A stretch of DNA of 64,000 nt from Planoprotostelium fungivorum (GCA_003024175.1 MDYQ01000003.1:124001-188000); one strand, 5' to 3'; numbered from the stretch's first letter, positions 14,104 to 26,606 are shown. The notes: generated from the sequence alone by a model not told the origin. Made by a program: numbers and translations.

Positions 14104-14190
14104 GATGATATTTTAAAAGAATCGCTGCTCTAAGATCTCCTCGGAGATCGTTGAGGACATTTCATTGCACATTGTCTGATGTCTCTCTTC
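14104..14190 (+). ncRNA. Possible C/D box snoRNA
   Basis: ATGATGA (C-box-like, near 14105) and CTGA (in TTGTCTGATG, near 14178) lie about 70 nt apart in a non-coding stretch. Terminal stem pairing is weak and no rRNA target was checked. TGATGA words are common in this genome, so chance is a real alternative. Confidence 0.25.
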
Positions 14191-14307
14191 ATTAGCCCAG
14201 CTTTCACGATCACCAACTGACAGCTTGTCTAGGTTCCAGATCTATCCTTCTTCTCTGGTCGGCTGCCTTTTCAGGTGTGTTTCTCTCCTTCTATCCTTCC
14301 ATCTTTC

Positions 14308-14385
14308 TATGATGATCAATAGATGACGAGTCCTACTAAACTCTGAGGATTTTCATTTGGCATTTGTCTGAACATACATCTAACG
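14308..14385 (+). ncRNA. Possible C/D box snoRNA
   Basis: ATGATGA near 14312, an internal CTGA (ACTCTGAGG, near 14343, D'-like) and a final CTGA (TTGTCTGAAC, near 14370) have snoRNA-like order and spacing. The 14-nt stretch before each CTGA would be the guide. This is the same genomic gap as the previous candidate, which fits a snoRNA cluster, but no target or terminal stem was verified. Confidence 0.3.
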
Positions 14386-14641
14386 ATCTCAATCATCTTT
14401 GAGCGTTTCACAATCTGATTTTTTGTCTAGGTCAAACCCGGACCCTTGTTGTAACAATAAAAAACGACGATACGAACTTTTTCCTCATCTTGTCTCTTCT
14501 TTGATCAGTCAGAACTTGTCTTTCGATGAAGCTGAAGGTTGTTTGAATCACGGGATATTTCAGCCGTCTGTCGGAAAAAGTTGAGAACTTCCTTCTTCCT
14601 TCCATTCTCCACACAGACACAACATCGACAGCACAATCAAC

Positions 14642-15807
<1,166 letters not shown>

Positions 15808-16004
15808 AGACTCAGTCTTCACATTCTCATCATCCTCTCATGAGACCACCTTCCAATCAACTTTTTCTTCACTTCGCTCACATCATCATCTCATTGTCAA
15901 CCGTCTTGATTCTTATCATCTGATATGAAAAAGACAAGACATTTGTAAGAAGAGATCATCGAAGTTCTGTATTTGCAGAAGAATGGGGAGAACAACAAGA
16001 CGTC

Positions 16005-16351
16005 TTACAGTACGTGCTTGAGGAATCCCTTTCCAGTGGCGAGTCTGTTGAGGGAGTCATCGGAGGCACCCTTGACTCTGACAAATCCACAGAGAGCGAA
16101 GGCGGTGAACTCTCCAGTGTAAACTCCGTTCTGGTCGACGTGACCGACGTTGATCTGAACAGAGGCGTGATCCTTGGCGGTGATCAGGCGGTTAGTGGCT
16201 GAGCTGAGAGGGAGATCAGAAGGGAAAGAGATGAGATGATATGAGGAAGGTGAGATATGAGATGTGATATGGAAGAGAATAGAGAGGCTGGAGAGACTCA
16301 CCACTTTCTGGGGATGTAAAGATCGATCTTCTCTCCTTCCTCGTTCTGCAT
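16005..16351 (-). CDS. rps21: Ribosomal protein eS21
   Basis: Component of the small (40S) subunit. Exon 1 reads [16 protein letters not shown]. One intron (GTGAGTCTCTCC.. to ..CTCTCAG) splits a Cys codon. Exon 2 reads [20 protein letters not shown], then [20 protein letters not shown], ending GFLKHVL. The conserved [16 protein letters not shown] signature identifies eS21. The C-terminus ([11 protein letters not shown]) is slightly longer than in animals. Confidence 0.95.
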
Positions 16352-16632
16352 GTCTTCTAATGTCAGGGTCAGTATCATTCTATTCCATCTCCAACACATT
16401 CCATCCGCAAGAACAAAGAAGAGACGAGAGTCAGAGTATTCTTTAGAGCCTCTCCCTCTCTGGCCGAAAATAGAAGAGATAGATCACCTGTTGGATGAAC
16501 TTCAAGAACTGCCGCAAAAGAAGAGGAGAAAAGGGAGAAGCTGGGAGGGGGGGGAGGGAGAAAAGGAGGGGAGGGAGGGAAGACAACCGAGAAGCGTTGT
16601 AGATGAGAGGTTTCGAAACCCGGCCGAGACGT

Positions 16633-17138
16633 TTATTTTTTTTCCTCCTCTTCAACGCCCCGGATGTAGAGGACGTTATTGCAGCGGATGAGGACCTCTC
16701 CCAAGTTTCCTGGAGGCTTTCCTTCGATGATCTCTTCTGTGTTGGCCAGCTGAAACGGTTTAGAGAAGATGAGAGAGAAGAGAGTCGTTTTGATGATGGT
16801 GTGTGATGATATGATGGAGAGCGTTCGTGGAAATGAGATGAAAGAGGGGATACGTATGGGAGACGATTCGCTTGCGAGATGAATGGAGTTGAGAGGGGTG
16901 TAACGGAAGTGAATCTTCACCTGCAGGTTCATGTAATTGTCGATGGAAACCAAGTAACCCTTGTATTCCATTCCCCACTTCAGCTTAACCTGAACTTGCT
17001 TACCAGTGAGTCCTACGAGGAAGGGTTTGGGGTTGACGGTGGCCTGCATTCGATATCAGACGAAATGATATCGCATTCTCGAGTCCAATAAGATAGGCGT
17101 CCTCTTAGGTCGAATCAGGAGATAGAAGGCCTCACCAT
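16633..17138 (-). CDS. snrpF: Small nuclear ribonucleoprotein F (SmF)
   Basis: Core Sm-ring protein of spliceosomal snRNPs. Reads [38 protein letters not shown], then after one intron [18 protein letters not shown] and [20 protein letters not shown]. Sm1 and Sm2 motifs are intact. Two starts are possible. The first is MQATVNPK within the exon at 17049. The second is an ATG-only first exon at 17138-17136, joined across an intron (17135-17044, GTGAGG..GCAG) to give [10 protein letters not shown] prefer the second because donor and acceptor are both good. Confidence 0.93.
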
Positions 17139-17294
17139 GTCTCTTGCGATGGGTCTCGATCTTTGTGTCCAAATCAGATCATGCCACCCAACTTCCAAGA
17201 ATTTTCTACAACGAATAAATTGCTCCAAGACACGAACACCTTCCTTTTTGCCTTGTCATCCAACAACAAGAAGAGGAGACTCTTTATCTCACGT
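17139..17294. other. Intergenic, SmF / ornithine cyclodeaminase-like
   Basis: This short spacer upstream of SmF and downstream of the next minus-strand gene contains one TCTACAACG motif at 17215 directly followed by AATAAAT. Nothing else is recognisable. Confidence 0.5.
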
Positions 17295-18625
17295 CTAAAG
17301 TTCTACGACTGTGCCAATGTGCTCTCTCTCGGCTCTGATGAAAACTGCCCTCGCCGTGAAGATGTCTTGCACTGCCGTACCCACGCTCTTGAACAGAGTG
17401 ACGTCCGTGTCTTCCTTCCTCTCGTAGAAATCTGATTCCACATCATCATCACGATGGTGTCGCATCACCCACCTCTTCCCTTGCTCAGCAGCTCACCCAA
17501 CGTGCCGACGACGATCTGATGTGCATGAGAGACATCGATCGCACATGCTGCTCACATCTGTCTCTCTCAATTGCCCAGATGTAAAGGGAATGTGAAGGTC
17601 TCCCGCCACGAGAGCCTCTCTGTCGTCCAAGACGACTTTACACCGAGAGATTGTCTTAACATCCAGCTCTTGCATGTCGGGTCTGATGATGCATGATGGT
17701 GTCGTCTTCAAAGATTGTCTCACGTGTAGGAGCCGACGGCGTTGATGTGAGCTCCCTTCTTCAAGAGAGACCCATCGAAGAGGGGTTTAGAAGTGTTGGT
17801 AGCTGTCACGATGATGTCAGCTTGTCCCAGGATGTCTCCAGCGGACGTAAAATCTCCGGCGGTGAATTGTACGTCGGGATGATTTTCTCTCATTCTATCG
17901 GATAATTCTTTCGCTCTCTCGGTGGTTCGGTTGATGATGTGAACCTGCAGGACGATCATCATGATGTCGATGGTCGATCGTCTTCTTAGAGGATGAGAGT
18001 ACCTGAGTGATCGATCTGACACAGAGGATGGTTGATATGTGGAGTTCAGCCTTCAAAAATGAGACGACATCAACATCAAAGGGTGATGGTCTTCACCTGC
18101 AATCCGGCTCCGAAGACGACGAGGACTTTAGAATCGAGTCTCGCCAATATTTCTGTGGCTGCCGCTGATCCTGTGGAATTCGTCACATCCACATCGAATG
18201 TTGTGACGATCACCTGCGGCAGTTCGTAGAGCCGTGAGCCAAGTTGCCTCCATGACGCACTGCAGAGCTCCGCTCTCTTGATCGATCAGCGTGATCGTGG
18301 CTGGAACTGTCGGTTGTCCCTTCTTTGCGTTTGCCTCTCTCACGCCGACGATCTGACCAAGATGGTGAGCGGATCCATTGTGATTACTCTCACTTTCAAA
18401 CCGAGACCTTGGCCGCTCTTGATGATGGCAGGTTTAAAGAGGGTGGGACCATGGTCGTCAGCTACTTTGATCCGCTGAGGAACTGCCGCGTCACCTGATG
18501 GGATTAGAAGGAAACGCTGCGATTCGCACACCATTGAAGAGGGCGATGAAAGCTTTGCGATTGATCTCTATGGACTCTTGGATGTCGATGCAGCGTTTGA
18601 CTTGTTCACCACTGAGGACTCTCAT
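17295..18625 (-). CDS. Ornithine cyclodeaminase / mu-crystallin family protein
   Basis: NAD(P)-dependent family that includes ornithine cyclodeaminase, ketimine reductase (mu-crystallin) and related amino-acid dehydrogenases. Starts MRVLSGEQVKRCIDIQESIE, continues AVPQRIKVADDHGPTLFKPA, then GALQCVMEATWLTALRTAA (the family's MEA..LT..RTAA signature). Next come the Rossmann entry VLVVFGAGLQVHIINRTTERAKE, QADIIVTATNTSKPLFDGS, HINAVGSYTPDMQELD, VVLDDREALVAGDL and TLFKSVGTAVQDIFTA. The end is HIGTVVEL. The substrate cannot be told from motifs. Its start is 81 bp from the divergent F-box gene. Confidence 0.9.
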
Positions 18626-18706
18626 GGTGACGAGGTGTGGTTTGTGTGCGATCTGCTTTTCTGTCGATTTATTTTGCCAACGCATCATCCGAGGACGACA
18701 AGACAC
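18626..18706. promoter_or_regulatory. 81-bp divergent promoter
   Basis: Only 81 bp separate the start codons of the ornithine cyclodeaminase-like gene (minus) and the F-box/LRR gene (plus). Both promoters and 5' UTRs must fit here or overlap. A GTGACGAGGTGTGGTTTGTG tract is the only notable composition. Confidence 0.55.
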
Positions 18707-20459
18707 ATGGACTTTGAAGGACTTCCCGATGATCTGTGGCACCTGATCGGATCTTACCTCTCATTAGAGGAATTGATCATTGCCTCGAGAGCATCGAAGA
18801 GATGGCATCGTATCTTATGGGAGGAATCCAGACGCTCTCATTTGGACTTTTCTTCTGTTAGAAATATACATCGACAGAAGGCCATCACGTTCATCAGTAA
18901 TTTTCAACGATTGAAGTCTATATCATTCAAGGTGAAGTCACCAGAGCTTGAGAGTCTTATATTCTATACAGAGATTTGGACCGTCGCTGGTCAATAACAC
19001 ATTTCTGCTAGAGTTAATCGCAGCCAAAGACATTGGAGGCGGAAGCATCTCATCTCACTTAGAAGAACTATCTCTTGACGGGTGTCGAAAAGTGATTCTT
19101 CATGTCACGATCAACACTGATCATCATCAGATCGATCGGAATGGACTTTTAGCTGTATTATCCTCATGTGAAAGACTCCACGTGAGTTGTCATCAGAAAT
19201 AGTCATCTCATCCGATTCAGTCATTAAACCTCAGAGCGTGTCAACTATCGAGTGGAAGTTTGAGCCACGATTTTTTAAAGAGGGTCACACTCTTGGGTCT
19301 CTCTCATCTTCAAGATTTAGACGACACGTGGTTAGATTCGACCCTGCCTCTATGCTCTTCTCTCACAGATTTGGACCTTTCGGTGAGCATTGAAACGACA
19401 ATAAATCACCTTCACCACGATTTAAATTGATTTAAAGTGATGAGAGACTGAAGAGATGAAGGGAACGATGATTACACGGGTACCACTCTGCCAGAAATCA
19501 CCTCTGAAGAAGATACAACTGTCTTACTGCTTGAAGATAACGGATGAATCTCTGCAGTCTATCGCCACGAACGCACCTAAATTGGAACAATTGTACGTTC
19601 AGGTGAGAACATGAACGTCATCATGCATCATGGTCTTCGTGTTGGATGACATGATGATCGATCGATCACACGATCTGATGATGTCGTGCAGGGATGTCAG
19701 GAGATCACGTCTGAAGGACTTCGTCTCTACGTCTCCCAACTCTCTGAATTGAGAATCCTGAACGTCATCGACGCATGCAAAGGCAGTGTGGACGATGATT
19801 GCCTGATGACACTCACAACTTCTTGTCCTCTCCTCGTAGAGCTCGATCTGAAGAATTTCAACCTCTTGACATCACGAGGATTCGATTCGTTGACTCGACT
19901 CAAAAACCTGTGAGATTTTATTTCATTTTATTCTCACGTGACGACGTGAATAGGACCACCTTGAATCTAGATCGTTGTAGAGGCCTTACAGACGAAGACG
20001 TTGAGAATCTGATCAAGAGACTCGGTCGAACGGTCTGTACCCTCAACCTGAGTGGATGCAGGAAATTAAGCGTGAAGGCGGTGCACAGCCTGGGGAACCA
20101 CGGGAGAATGCTTCAGAACATCGGCTTCGCCGGGATCAATTTGACCGACAGTCGCGAGGCCCTGTTCCTCTTGTCTTCGAATTGTCAACTATTGAGAGGT
20201 GAGCGATCACGAGACGATCACGCGATGATCGCCGATCGCGATCGTGTCGTCGTCGATGATCACATGGAATTGACGAAGGATAGTATTGAACGTGGCGTTT
20301 TGCCTCGGATTAGATGAAGACATTCTGTTTGGCGTGGCCGATCGATCGAGACAGAATCTTTGCAAGTTGAACATCTCAGGCATCACAGTCAGCGATGAAA
20401 AGTTGAAACACTCTTTCCCTCATCTCAAAGTGGTGAAGGGTAGTGTCATACAGAGGTGA
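18707..20459 (+). CDS. F-box / leucine-rich repeat protein
   Basis: Starts MDFEGLPDDLWHLIGSYLSL and continues EELIIASRASKRWHRILWE, a clear F-box (SKP1-binding) of about 45 residues. The remainder is cysteine-containing (AMN1/FBXL-type) LRRs: LEELSLDGCRK, LKKIQLSYCLKITDESLQSI, LYVQGCQEITSEGLRLYV, LDRCRGLTDEDVENLIKRLG, CTLNLSGCRKLSVKAVHSLG, LNISGITVSDEKL. This is the architecture of SCF ubiquitin-ligase substrate adaptors; the substrate is unknown. About eight introns. It ends 34 bp from the stop of the convergent LicD gene. Confidence 0.88.
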
Positions 20460-20493
20460 AGGAATAAAAGCCTGGGAATTGTATTTTATTCTT

Positions 20494-21649
20494 CACGTGA
20501 TGCGCTTCTGCTGCTTCATTCGGGCGGCCCACTCTTGCTCTAGTTCAAATTCTTTCTGTTGTTTTACGGCAGGTGATAGATCATCATACAATTTGACCAG
20601 GTATTCTTTCGTCTGTTTTCGTCTCAGCTAAGACGTCCATCATCATCGTCGATCAACATCATCACACACCTCTTTAGGACACTGGAACCATCTTCCCTCA
20701 AATTCACACTTTTGAAATGGTAGGAGTGCCTGCCCATTCAGTGACTCAAAATAAAATAGAATAAATCACCTCCCACTGGATTTCGAACCATTTTCTGGGG
20801 TGGGTTTTGCAAGATTCACACGAGTTAGGGTGAGGCCATTTGAACCAGACGCCATCCTTCATCGGCCAGAACATAAAGAGGTCGGCGTAAGCGCCGTTGG
20901 TCGTGTTGACTAATTTGTATGGAAGGTAATGAGCGGTCGGTTTGGCTGAGATGAGCATCTGGACGTCGGAGTGACCGAACACATTGATCGGTTTCGACTT
21001 TCGATTCTGCCGTGAGATCAGATGTGTGATGGGGGAAGAGATGTGTTCACCTTGGCGATAATGGTTCTGAGCTGATGATACGTATCTTGAGTGATACCCA
21101 GATCTGCATCGACGTCCCACGGAATGTATCCTTTGTGTCTGTAACTCCCGAGGAGGGAGCCATGAGTGAGCCAGAATGTGAGATTGTGTCGCTCGAAGAA
21201 AGTGACCAATATATCGAGTAGATTCAGAATGGTCCTCTTCCTCTCGTCTTTGTCGAGATAGTTGACCTGCAGAAGGTTCATAAGAGCTTGTCGATCATCA
21301 TCTCGGTTACCTCCTCTAATGTCTTGTTCTCGCCCCGTGCGTAGATGTAAAGGAGGTGATTCACCGATGTGGATTGAAATTGAGGTAGACTCTCTTTCAA
21401 GAATGCCTTCTGACGCCAACTGAACATGTAAGAAGGAGATGGTGTCAGATTGACTCACCGATTGACCTCCAATAAGTGCTCCGGAAACCCTTTCCTCACA
21501 CTTTGTGGACGAAACTCTGTGATGTCTGGTGCCGCATTCGCATTTGCACCCGCCTCCTCGATCGTCTCAATCTCGACGACTTCCGGTGATTGAACTTCTT
21601 GTGAAGAGACGCAGCAGTAAATAGCGAGAATAAAGACCATCCATCTCAT
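20494..21649 (-). CDS. Secreted or ER/Golgi LicD-family phosphotransferase
   Basis: Starts MRWMVFILAIYCCVSSQEV, a signal peptide or signal anchor. A LicD domain follows: LLDILVTFFERHNLTFWLTH, GSLLGSYRHKGYIPWDVDAD with the paired acidic residues typical of the LicD/fukutin nucleotidyltransferase-like fold, then KSKPINVFGHSDVQMLIS, TTNGAYADLFMFWPM and WKWP-type residues near HPNSCESCKTHPRKWFE. The tail is basic/coiled (EFELEQEWAARMKQQKRIT). The family transfers phosphocholine or ribitol-phosphate to glycans. The acceptor here is unknown. Four or five introns. Confidence 0.85.
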
Positions 21650-21885
21650 CGTACTGCGAGTGATGACTGAATACACAACAATCAGTTCTCAAAAATGTGA
21701 TCAACTGAATGGGCTCACGTACATTGTTGTCCTTGTTGCATTAACTCACTTCAACACCACCTTTTGGAGGTTTCAGTTTGCATCGAGATGTTGTTCACCG
21801 GACAATGGCCCGTTGTTTCGCTTTCAACTTGAATTTGACGTCACAGGAAGTCGAAAAAATGAGAACACAACTCACACCAAACATC

Positions 21886-23003
21886 ATGGTGAACATCCTC
21901 TGCCTTTTCGTATTGGCCTTCTTGTCTTCAACTCAGGCCGCCTCACGTTATGTCCCCACGCCACACGGTTACATGCGATCGGATTGCATCCATTCTGTTC
22001 CCAGCGGCAGCATCCTCTCTCGTCACCCTGAAACCAACGTCCTTCAGGTAGAGTCAACCCTGACACCTTCATCGGTTTAACATACATGTTCAGGTGTTAG
22101 ACGGAACCAGGACCCACCTGAGAGATCTGCCTCGCTGTGACGTGTCCATCGAGCCCATGTTCTTACACAACAAGAAGGAAGCCGTCAATGAGAAGTCAGC
22201 CAAGTGGGAATTACCCCCTGGTTACGACGGATGGACTGCATACACTGCCTTCAAGGTGAAGATATCGCTCGTGATGAGAGCCTGACCTCCCATACAGGTC
22301 CCCACCTCTTTCGATGCTTACTTGGGCAACTTCTCCGTGCCCGATGCCCCTCAGAACACCCCAGAGATGTTCTTCCTCTTCACTGGACTCCAGAATGAAG
22401 ATTGGATCCCAAAGGTGATCGATGCGTAACATGCATCGTGAACCGGCGTTGAACGTGAACAGGTCGACCCAGAGCCAGAGACAGGCTTCGACATCATCCA
22501 GCCCGTCCTCCAATTTCCAGCCGATGCAGGCAACTACTTCAGCGTCAAATCATGGTACGTCACCACCGACATCGGCACCGTCTACTCGGATGAGATCGTC
22601 GTAGACAGTGGCGACAACATCTTTGGCAACATGACCAGAACCGGCGACACAAGGTGATCCATCCCATCCTCCTCCATATTCTCGTCTGATGTCATCATGC
22701 AGTTGGTTCATCGGCAGCACTGTTGTATCCACCGGCCAGACCACTTCCATCACCGTGGACCACACTCGCCTTCTCAACCAGCCATGGGCTTACAACACAT
22801 TAGAGATGTACGGAGCTGAAGACTGCTCGACCTACCCCACCGAACCAGTTCTCTTCAGCAGCCTCGATCTCGTCTACAAGGGACAGTCTATTCCTGCAGA
22901 GAAGGTCAAGTGGCAGATCAACCCAAAGAACCAGCCGGTCAAGTTCTGTAACGAGAAGCCCGTCTTGAATACGAACGGAACCGTCGTCATTCAGTTTGTT
23001 TGA
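21886..23003 (+). CDS. Secreted protein of unknown function
   Basis: MVNILCLFVLAFLSSTQAAS is a clean signal peptide. An alternative in-frame ATG lies 9 codons upstream. The mature part reads TGFDIIQPVLQFPADAGN, FSVKSWYVTTDIGTVYSDE, VVDSGDNIFGNMTRTGDTSW and TTSITVDHTRLLNQPWAYNT. The pattern DIIQPVLQ ... SWYV ... GD.I.GNMT is one I associate with a family of secreted beta-sandwich proteins of unknown function, but I cannot name it firmly. N-glycosylation sequons and several cysteines fit an extracellular location. Five introns. It is complete, ending TVVIQFV. Confidence 0.8.
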
Positions 23004-23109
23004 AATAAAGTGGTGATGAAGAAGCATGAGTCCCTCGATGGCGTGATGTCTGAAGAGTGTAACACATTCGAATGTGCAATGGAGTGATAGATCAGTGAGA
23101 TAAAAGGAA

Positions 23110-23183
23110 TGGTTCCGCCCGGGATCGAACCGGGGACCCTATGCGTGTAAGGCATATGTGATAACCGACTACACCACGAAACC
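23110..23183 (-). tRNA. tRNA-Val (TAC anticodon)
   Basis: Appears identical to the copy at 7042-7115: acceptor GGTTTCG/CGGAACC, anticodon loop CTTACAC, T arm CCCGGTTCGATCCCGGG. The 3' flank ATTCCTTTT is shared. Confidence 0.93.
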
Positions 23184-23766
23184 AATTACGTGTGGCCACC
23201 TCCTGTACATAGAATTGACATTGAGGTACAGAATCTCTGGGCAGAGTATTCGGTGGCGATTACTAAACACTCTGATCGAGTGGGAAAATTCAAAGGCAGC
23301 GATACAGAACGAGCTCATATCCTACAATGGAGATCAAGGGTATCAGTACTGTACAAAGGCCACGAGAGATATCTCTATGAGGAGGTGAAATTTGACACGT
23401 ACCGAGATCTGCTTCCAGTCTAAGGTTACTCAAAGGTCGGTCCTCTGCCTATCTGTGACTCAAATTCTCTTGTACGGATCGATCTCGTTGCGTTGCCTTT
23501 TGCGTTGTTCCGTCTCAGTTCTTTCCTTCTGCTCCATTCATAGTGAGGAGTCTCCTTCGAATTAGAACCCTGCAGACTAAGAATCCAGTAGGTCGACTGG
23601 TCAGGAGTCGGCTGTCAGAGAAAATCGAGAGCCGAAAGTTTTGAGAGAAAGGGCTCAAACGATCGAAGATCAGATTGAGAGAAGGGGAGGGAGGGAATCA
23701 TCGGGCTGGTCAACTCGAAAGTCTTCCGTGGAAGAAGATCATAAGCGGTCGGAAAACGAAAAGGAC
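23184..23766. other. STAT 5' region with a possible small ORF
   Basis: At 23190-23423 the plus strand has an open frame with protein-like composition (IDIEVQNLWAEYSVAITKH, DTERAHILQWRSRVSVLYKG, HERYLYEEVKFDTYRDLLPV). It abuts the tRNA and has no recognised homologue. It could be a small gene or a fragment. Bases 23430-23766 look like the STAT leader. A 26/27-nt match to position 44071 lies at 23264-23290. Confidence 0.35.
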
Positions 23767-26606
23767 ATGTCAGAAGATCGGTTCAACACGATGCATCAAG
23801 GACGGGGGCATCAGTTTCAACAGAATGTTGGAAATATGGGAGAGGAACCGCAGTTCTTTAACATGGGCGGTATGGGCAACTTTGTTCAAGGATATCAAAA
23901 TGCCCCTCGTCAATTGGAGACAACACAGTTTGAGAAGGAGTTTTTGCAAGAACAATACGATGGAGAGACGTTTTCTTATAGCTCATACGTTGGTGGCCAA
24001 CAATCGCAGCCTCAGATGTTTGCCGACCAAGGAGTGGGAGGAAATGTGTTCGAGCCCATGGTGAGCTTATTCAGAGGAGATTTTGGCTGATGCGTTCGAA
24101 ATAGAGTGTCAGACAACAAGAGAGATATCAACAATTCCACCTCTTACAATCTGGTAATGGACCTCAACAAGCGAGCGTCAACACTTTCAACGGTGAGAGT
24201 TTAGACTGTAACATCTTCCCATCTGCTTCTCTGATCCATCGATAGGGAATTATCAGCAGCCACAAATGCAACAGCAGGTGATGATGCAGGGTTACCAACA
24301 ACAGCTTCCCGCTGGCGGTCACCCTCACGGTCGTTACATGCACAATCTAGATTCCATCGTCAAAGACGATCCAGAGGTACCATCTTCCCATTCCTCTCCA
24401 CCTCAACCTCATCTCATCTTCTCAGCAATTCCATCAAGCCGCCAACTTCAGCATGCATTCTGGCGCTGGAATGCACTCGAGCTCATCTCTTCACTCGAGC
24501 TCGGGAAGTCTTCCACCAGCCACGATGGAAGGCGATGCGAGCGACTTAGACTATCCTGTGCCCGGAAACATCCACAACCCCATTGGTGTTTATCTGAGGG
24601 CACCCGAGCAGAAGAGACTCTTTCAGGGAGGAAAAGAAGTCGTCGTGTCTGTGGAGATGTGTGCATCACCCGGTTACCTTCTATCAGCAAGGTGATGCGT
24701 CTTCCATCATCATCTGCATCACACGATCCACTCGACATCATCGTCATCTCCGATCATCAATTTCATCAGCACGCAATCTTCATCGCATCACACATCTGTG
24801 CATCATCATCACGATCCACCTCCATATCTCTCACGTCTCACCCTCTCCAGGTACACTCTGACCGTCACGTGTGACACAGACAACCGATGGAACAAGACAC
24901 AACCGATCACGATCGATAGAGATCCTCCCTTCGTTCAAGAGATCACGTGGCACAGCGTTGGCCCCACGAAAAACAAAAGAGTCGAACTCTGCATCACGTT
25001 ATCACAGGAGAACGGTGCACCGGTGAGAAACTTTAAAATGCGGGAAATGGATTTTATTTCGTCTGACTCGAACAGTTGGATTCAAGGATGTTGGCCGTGG
25101 GTGTGTATTCGAACACGAACCAGAGGAAGAGTCTGATGCTACCTGTTGCCATGTTCTTCTCGGGCATGAAGCAGAGCCAACTCCCAGCCACTGTCGCGGG
25201 TCTGGCCGATAAACCGAAATCGAGCAAAACAAAGAGATCTGTGAAAGATAACGGAACAGAAGAGGTGAGAGAAGAGAAATTCTATTTGGATGACATGAGC
25301 AGTACATCTCTCTGCAGCAGGCGAAATACTGGGTCAACGAATGCTGGAAGTTCAAGTTTTACAACAAGGAGAAGAGCGCGATCGATTTCGCACCCCCCGA
25401 CGCGATCGACTGGCAGCAGATCAGACAGACATTCAGACCTTACCTCCAAGGTACGTAATTCCACGAAATTTCACTTGAATTTCTGTGGAAATCCGAGTCT
25501 GTCGGGCCGTCGGATGACGAAAGAACAGATTACATTCCAGTGTCACTCTTTGAAAAGTTGATCAATTGGTCTTTTGATGCGGGAGAAGAGGCCTTGAAAG
25601 TACCCGAAATGTGGAGGAGGGGGTGATCTACAACGTTGTAGACGGTCGAAATACTCAATCGAACAGTGCCATCTTCTTCTGCTCGACGCAAGATGCCGAG
25701 GCTCTACTCTCCCGTCCGGAATTGTTCTTGATTCGATTTTCGTCTACTGGCTGCCTCAATTTTGCCTTTCACAGGCCGAGTCTGCCGGATAATCAGGGAG
25801 AGATCAAACCCACGAACGATGACGAGATCTTGTACTACATCGACGTCCTCGGTGAGTCTCCTCATCATCACCATCTCCATCACGATGATGATCGTCATCG
25901 CTTCGTGATGATCGTCATCGTGATGAGAAAGAGTCATCGTCATGAGTGATGATTCACTTTACGACAGTGAAGAAGGGATTCAACATTGTTCTCAAATCTG
26001 GAGCGGTCATGGGATCAGAATTCCTGAGAGAATGGGGTAACAACATCAACTACAGACCTAGAGAAGGTGATCAGGATATCGATGACGTGTGATGACGTCA
26101 TCAGGTAAGTACGGACCCATCGCCACCATGCTGTCCAACAAGTCACCCGGGGCTAATTCTGCACCGCAAACTCCGGCCACGCCGTTCATGGATACGAACC
26201 CCAACCCAGCCACGCCGATCAGTGAGCATCTACAACGGTACAGGGCGAACTGACTCGTTGTAGACAACCAGACCTTCACTTCTTTCTTGCAGGATCGAAC
26301 GGACAAGAAGAGGAAGATGAAGGTATCTACAGAGGATGATTCGAGTTCATCGTACGGCAACGACAACTCCACTGTCACTGGAAAAGTGGAAGTGAGTACC
26401 ACCATCACATCATCAACATCATCAACATCGGCACCTTCTGACTCGAATAGATTACAGTTCGTGGCTTGAAGACACAGAAGGTCTACGGATGCATCTTGGT
26501 GGAGACGATGGACATCCAATTGTCCGAATTCAAGAAGGTGAAGAGGCGTCGCATGAAGAGAGTGGACGATCTGATGAGAGCAGATGATCTGGTCGGAACT
26601 GGATGA
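23767..26606 (+). CDS. STAT-family transcription factor (Dictyostelium type)
   Basis: Latent cytoplasmic transcription factor activated by tyrosine phosphorylation. The Gln/Asn/Gly-rich N-terminus (MSEDRFNTMHQGRGHQFQQN) is typical of amoebozoan STATs. The Ig-like DNA-binding domain at about 24540-25020 reads YLRAPEQKRLFQGGKEVVVS, YTLTVTCDTDNRWNKTQPI, PPFVQEITWHSVGPTKNKRV. A helical linker follows (QAKYWVNECWKFKFYNKEKS, DWQQIRQTFRPYLQ). The SH2 domain starts WRRGAIFFCSTQDAEALLS and contains PELFLIRFSSTGCLNFAF (about 25720) with the phosphotyrosine-binding Arg. The tail has KKRKMK and KKVKRRRMKR nuclear-localisation-like stretches. About eleven introns. One, 25623-25666, contains a perfect 16-bp palindrome. 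The start is inferred from where sensible coding begins. Confidence 0.85.
25627..25642. repeat. Perfect 16-bp palindrome in a STAT intron
   Basis: TCTACAACGTTGTAGA occurs inside a 44-nt intron (25623-25666). The intron is required because the flanking SH2 exons are otherwise out of frame. It occupies more than a third of the intron. Confidence 0.85.
26081..26102. repeat. Intronic TGACGTCA-centred word, copy 1
   Basis: GATGACGTGTGATGACGTCA followed by TC. The same 22 bases occur at 48133 and 50290. All three are inside introns. Confidence 0.85.

Larger units (their letters stand above)
13807..14641. other. Gene-poor region with possible small RNAs
   Basis: No confident protein gene. The minus strand holds an open stretch at 13876-14092 with a membrane-like run (GGLVAYLTVAFVIVR) that could be a terminal exon, but no upstream exons could be joined. 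Two segments have C/D snoRNA-like box pairs and are listed separately. The last 60 bases are the spermidine synthase leader. Confidence 0.4.

Noticed and set aside
16530-16590. GGGGGGGAGGGAG purine tract as a G-quadruplex regulatory site
   Set aside because: A purine-rich spacer between eS21 and SmF is visible, but the G-runs are mostly part of GGGA simple sequence; no specific role can be supported.
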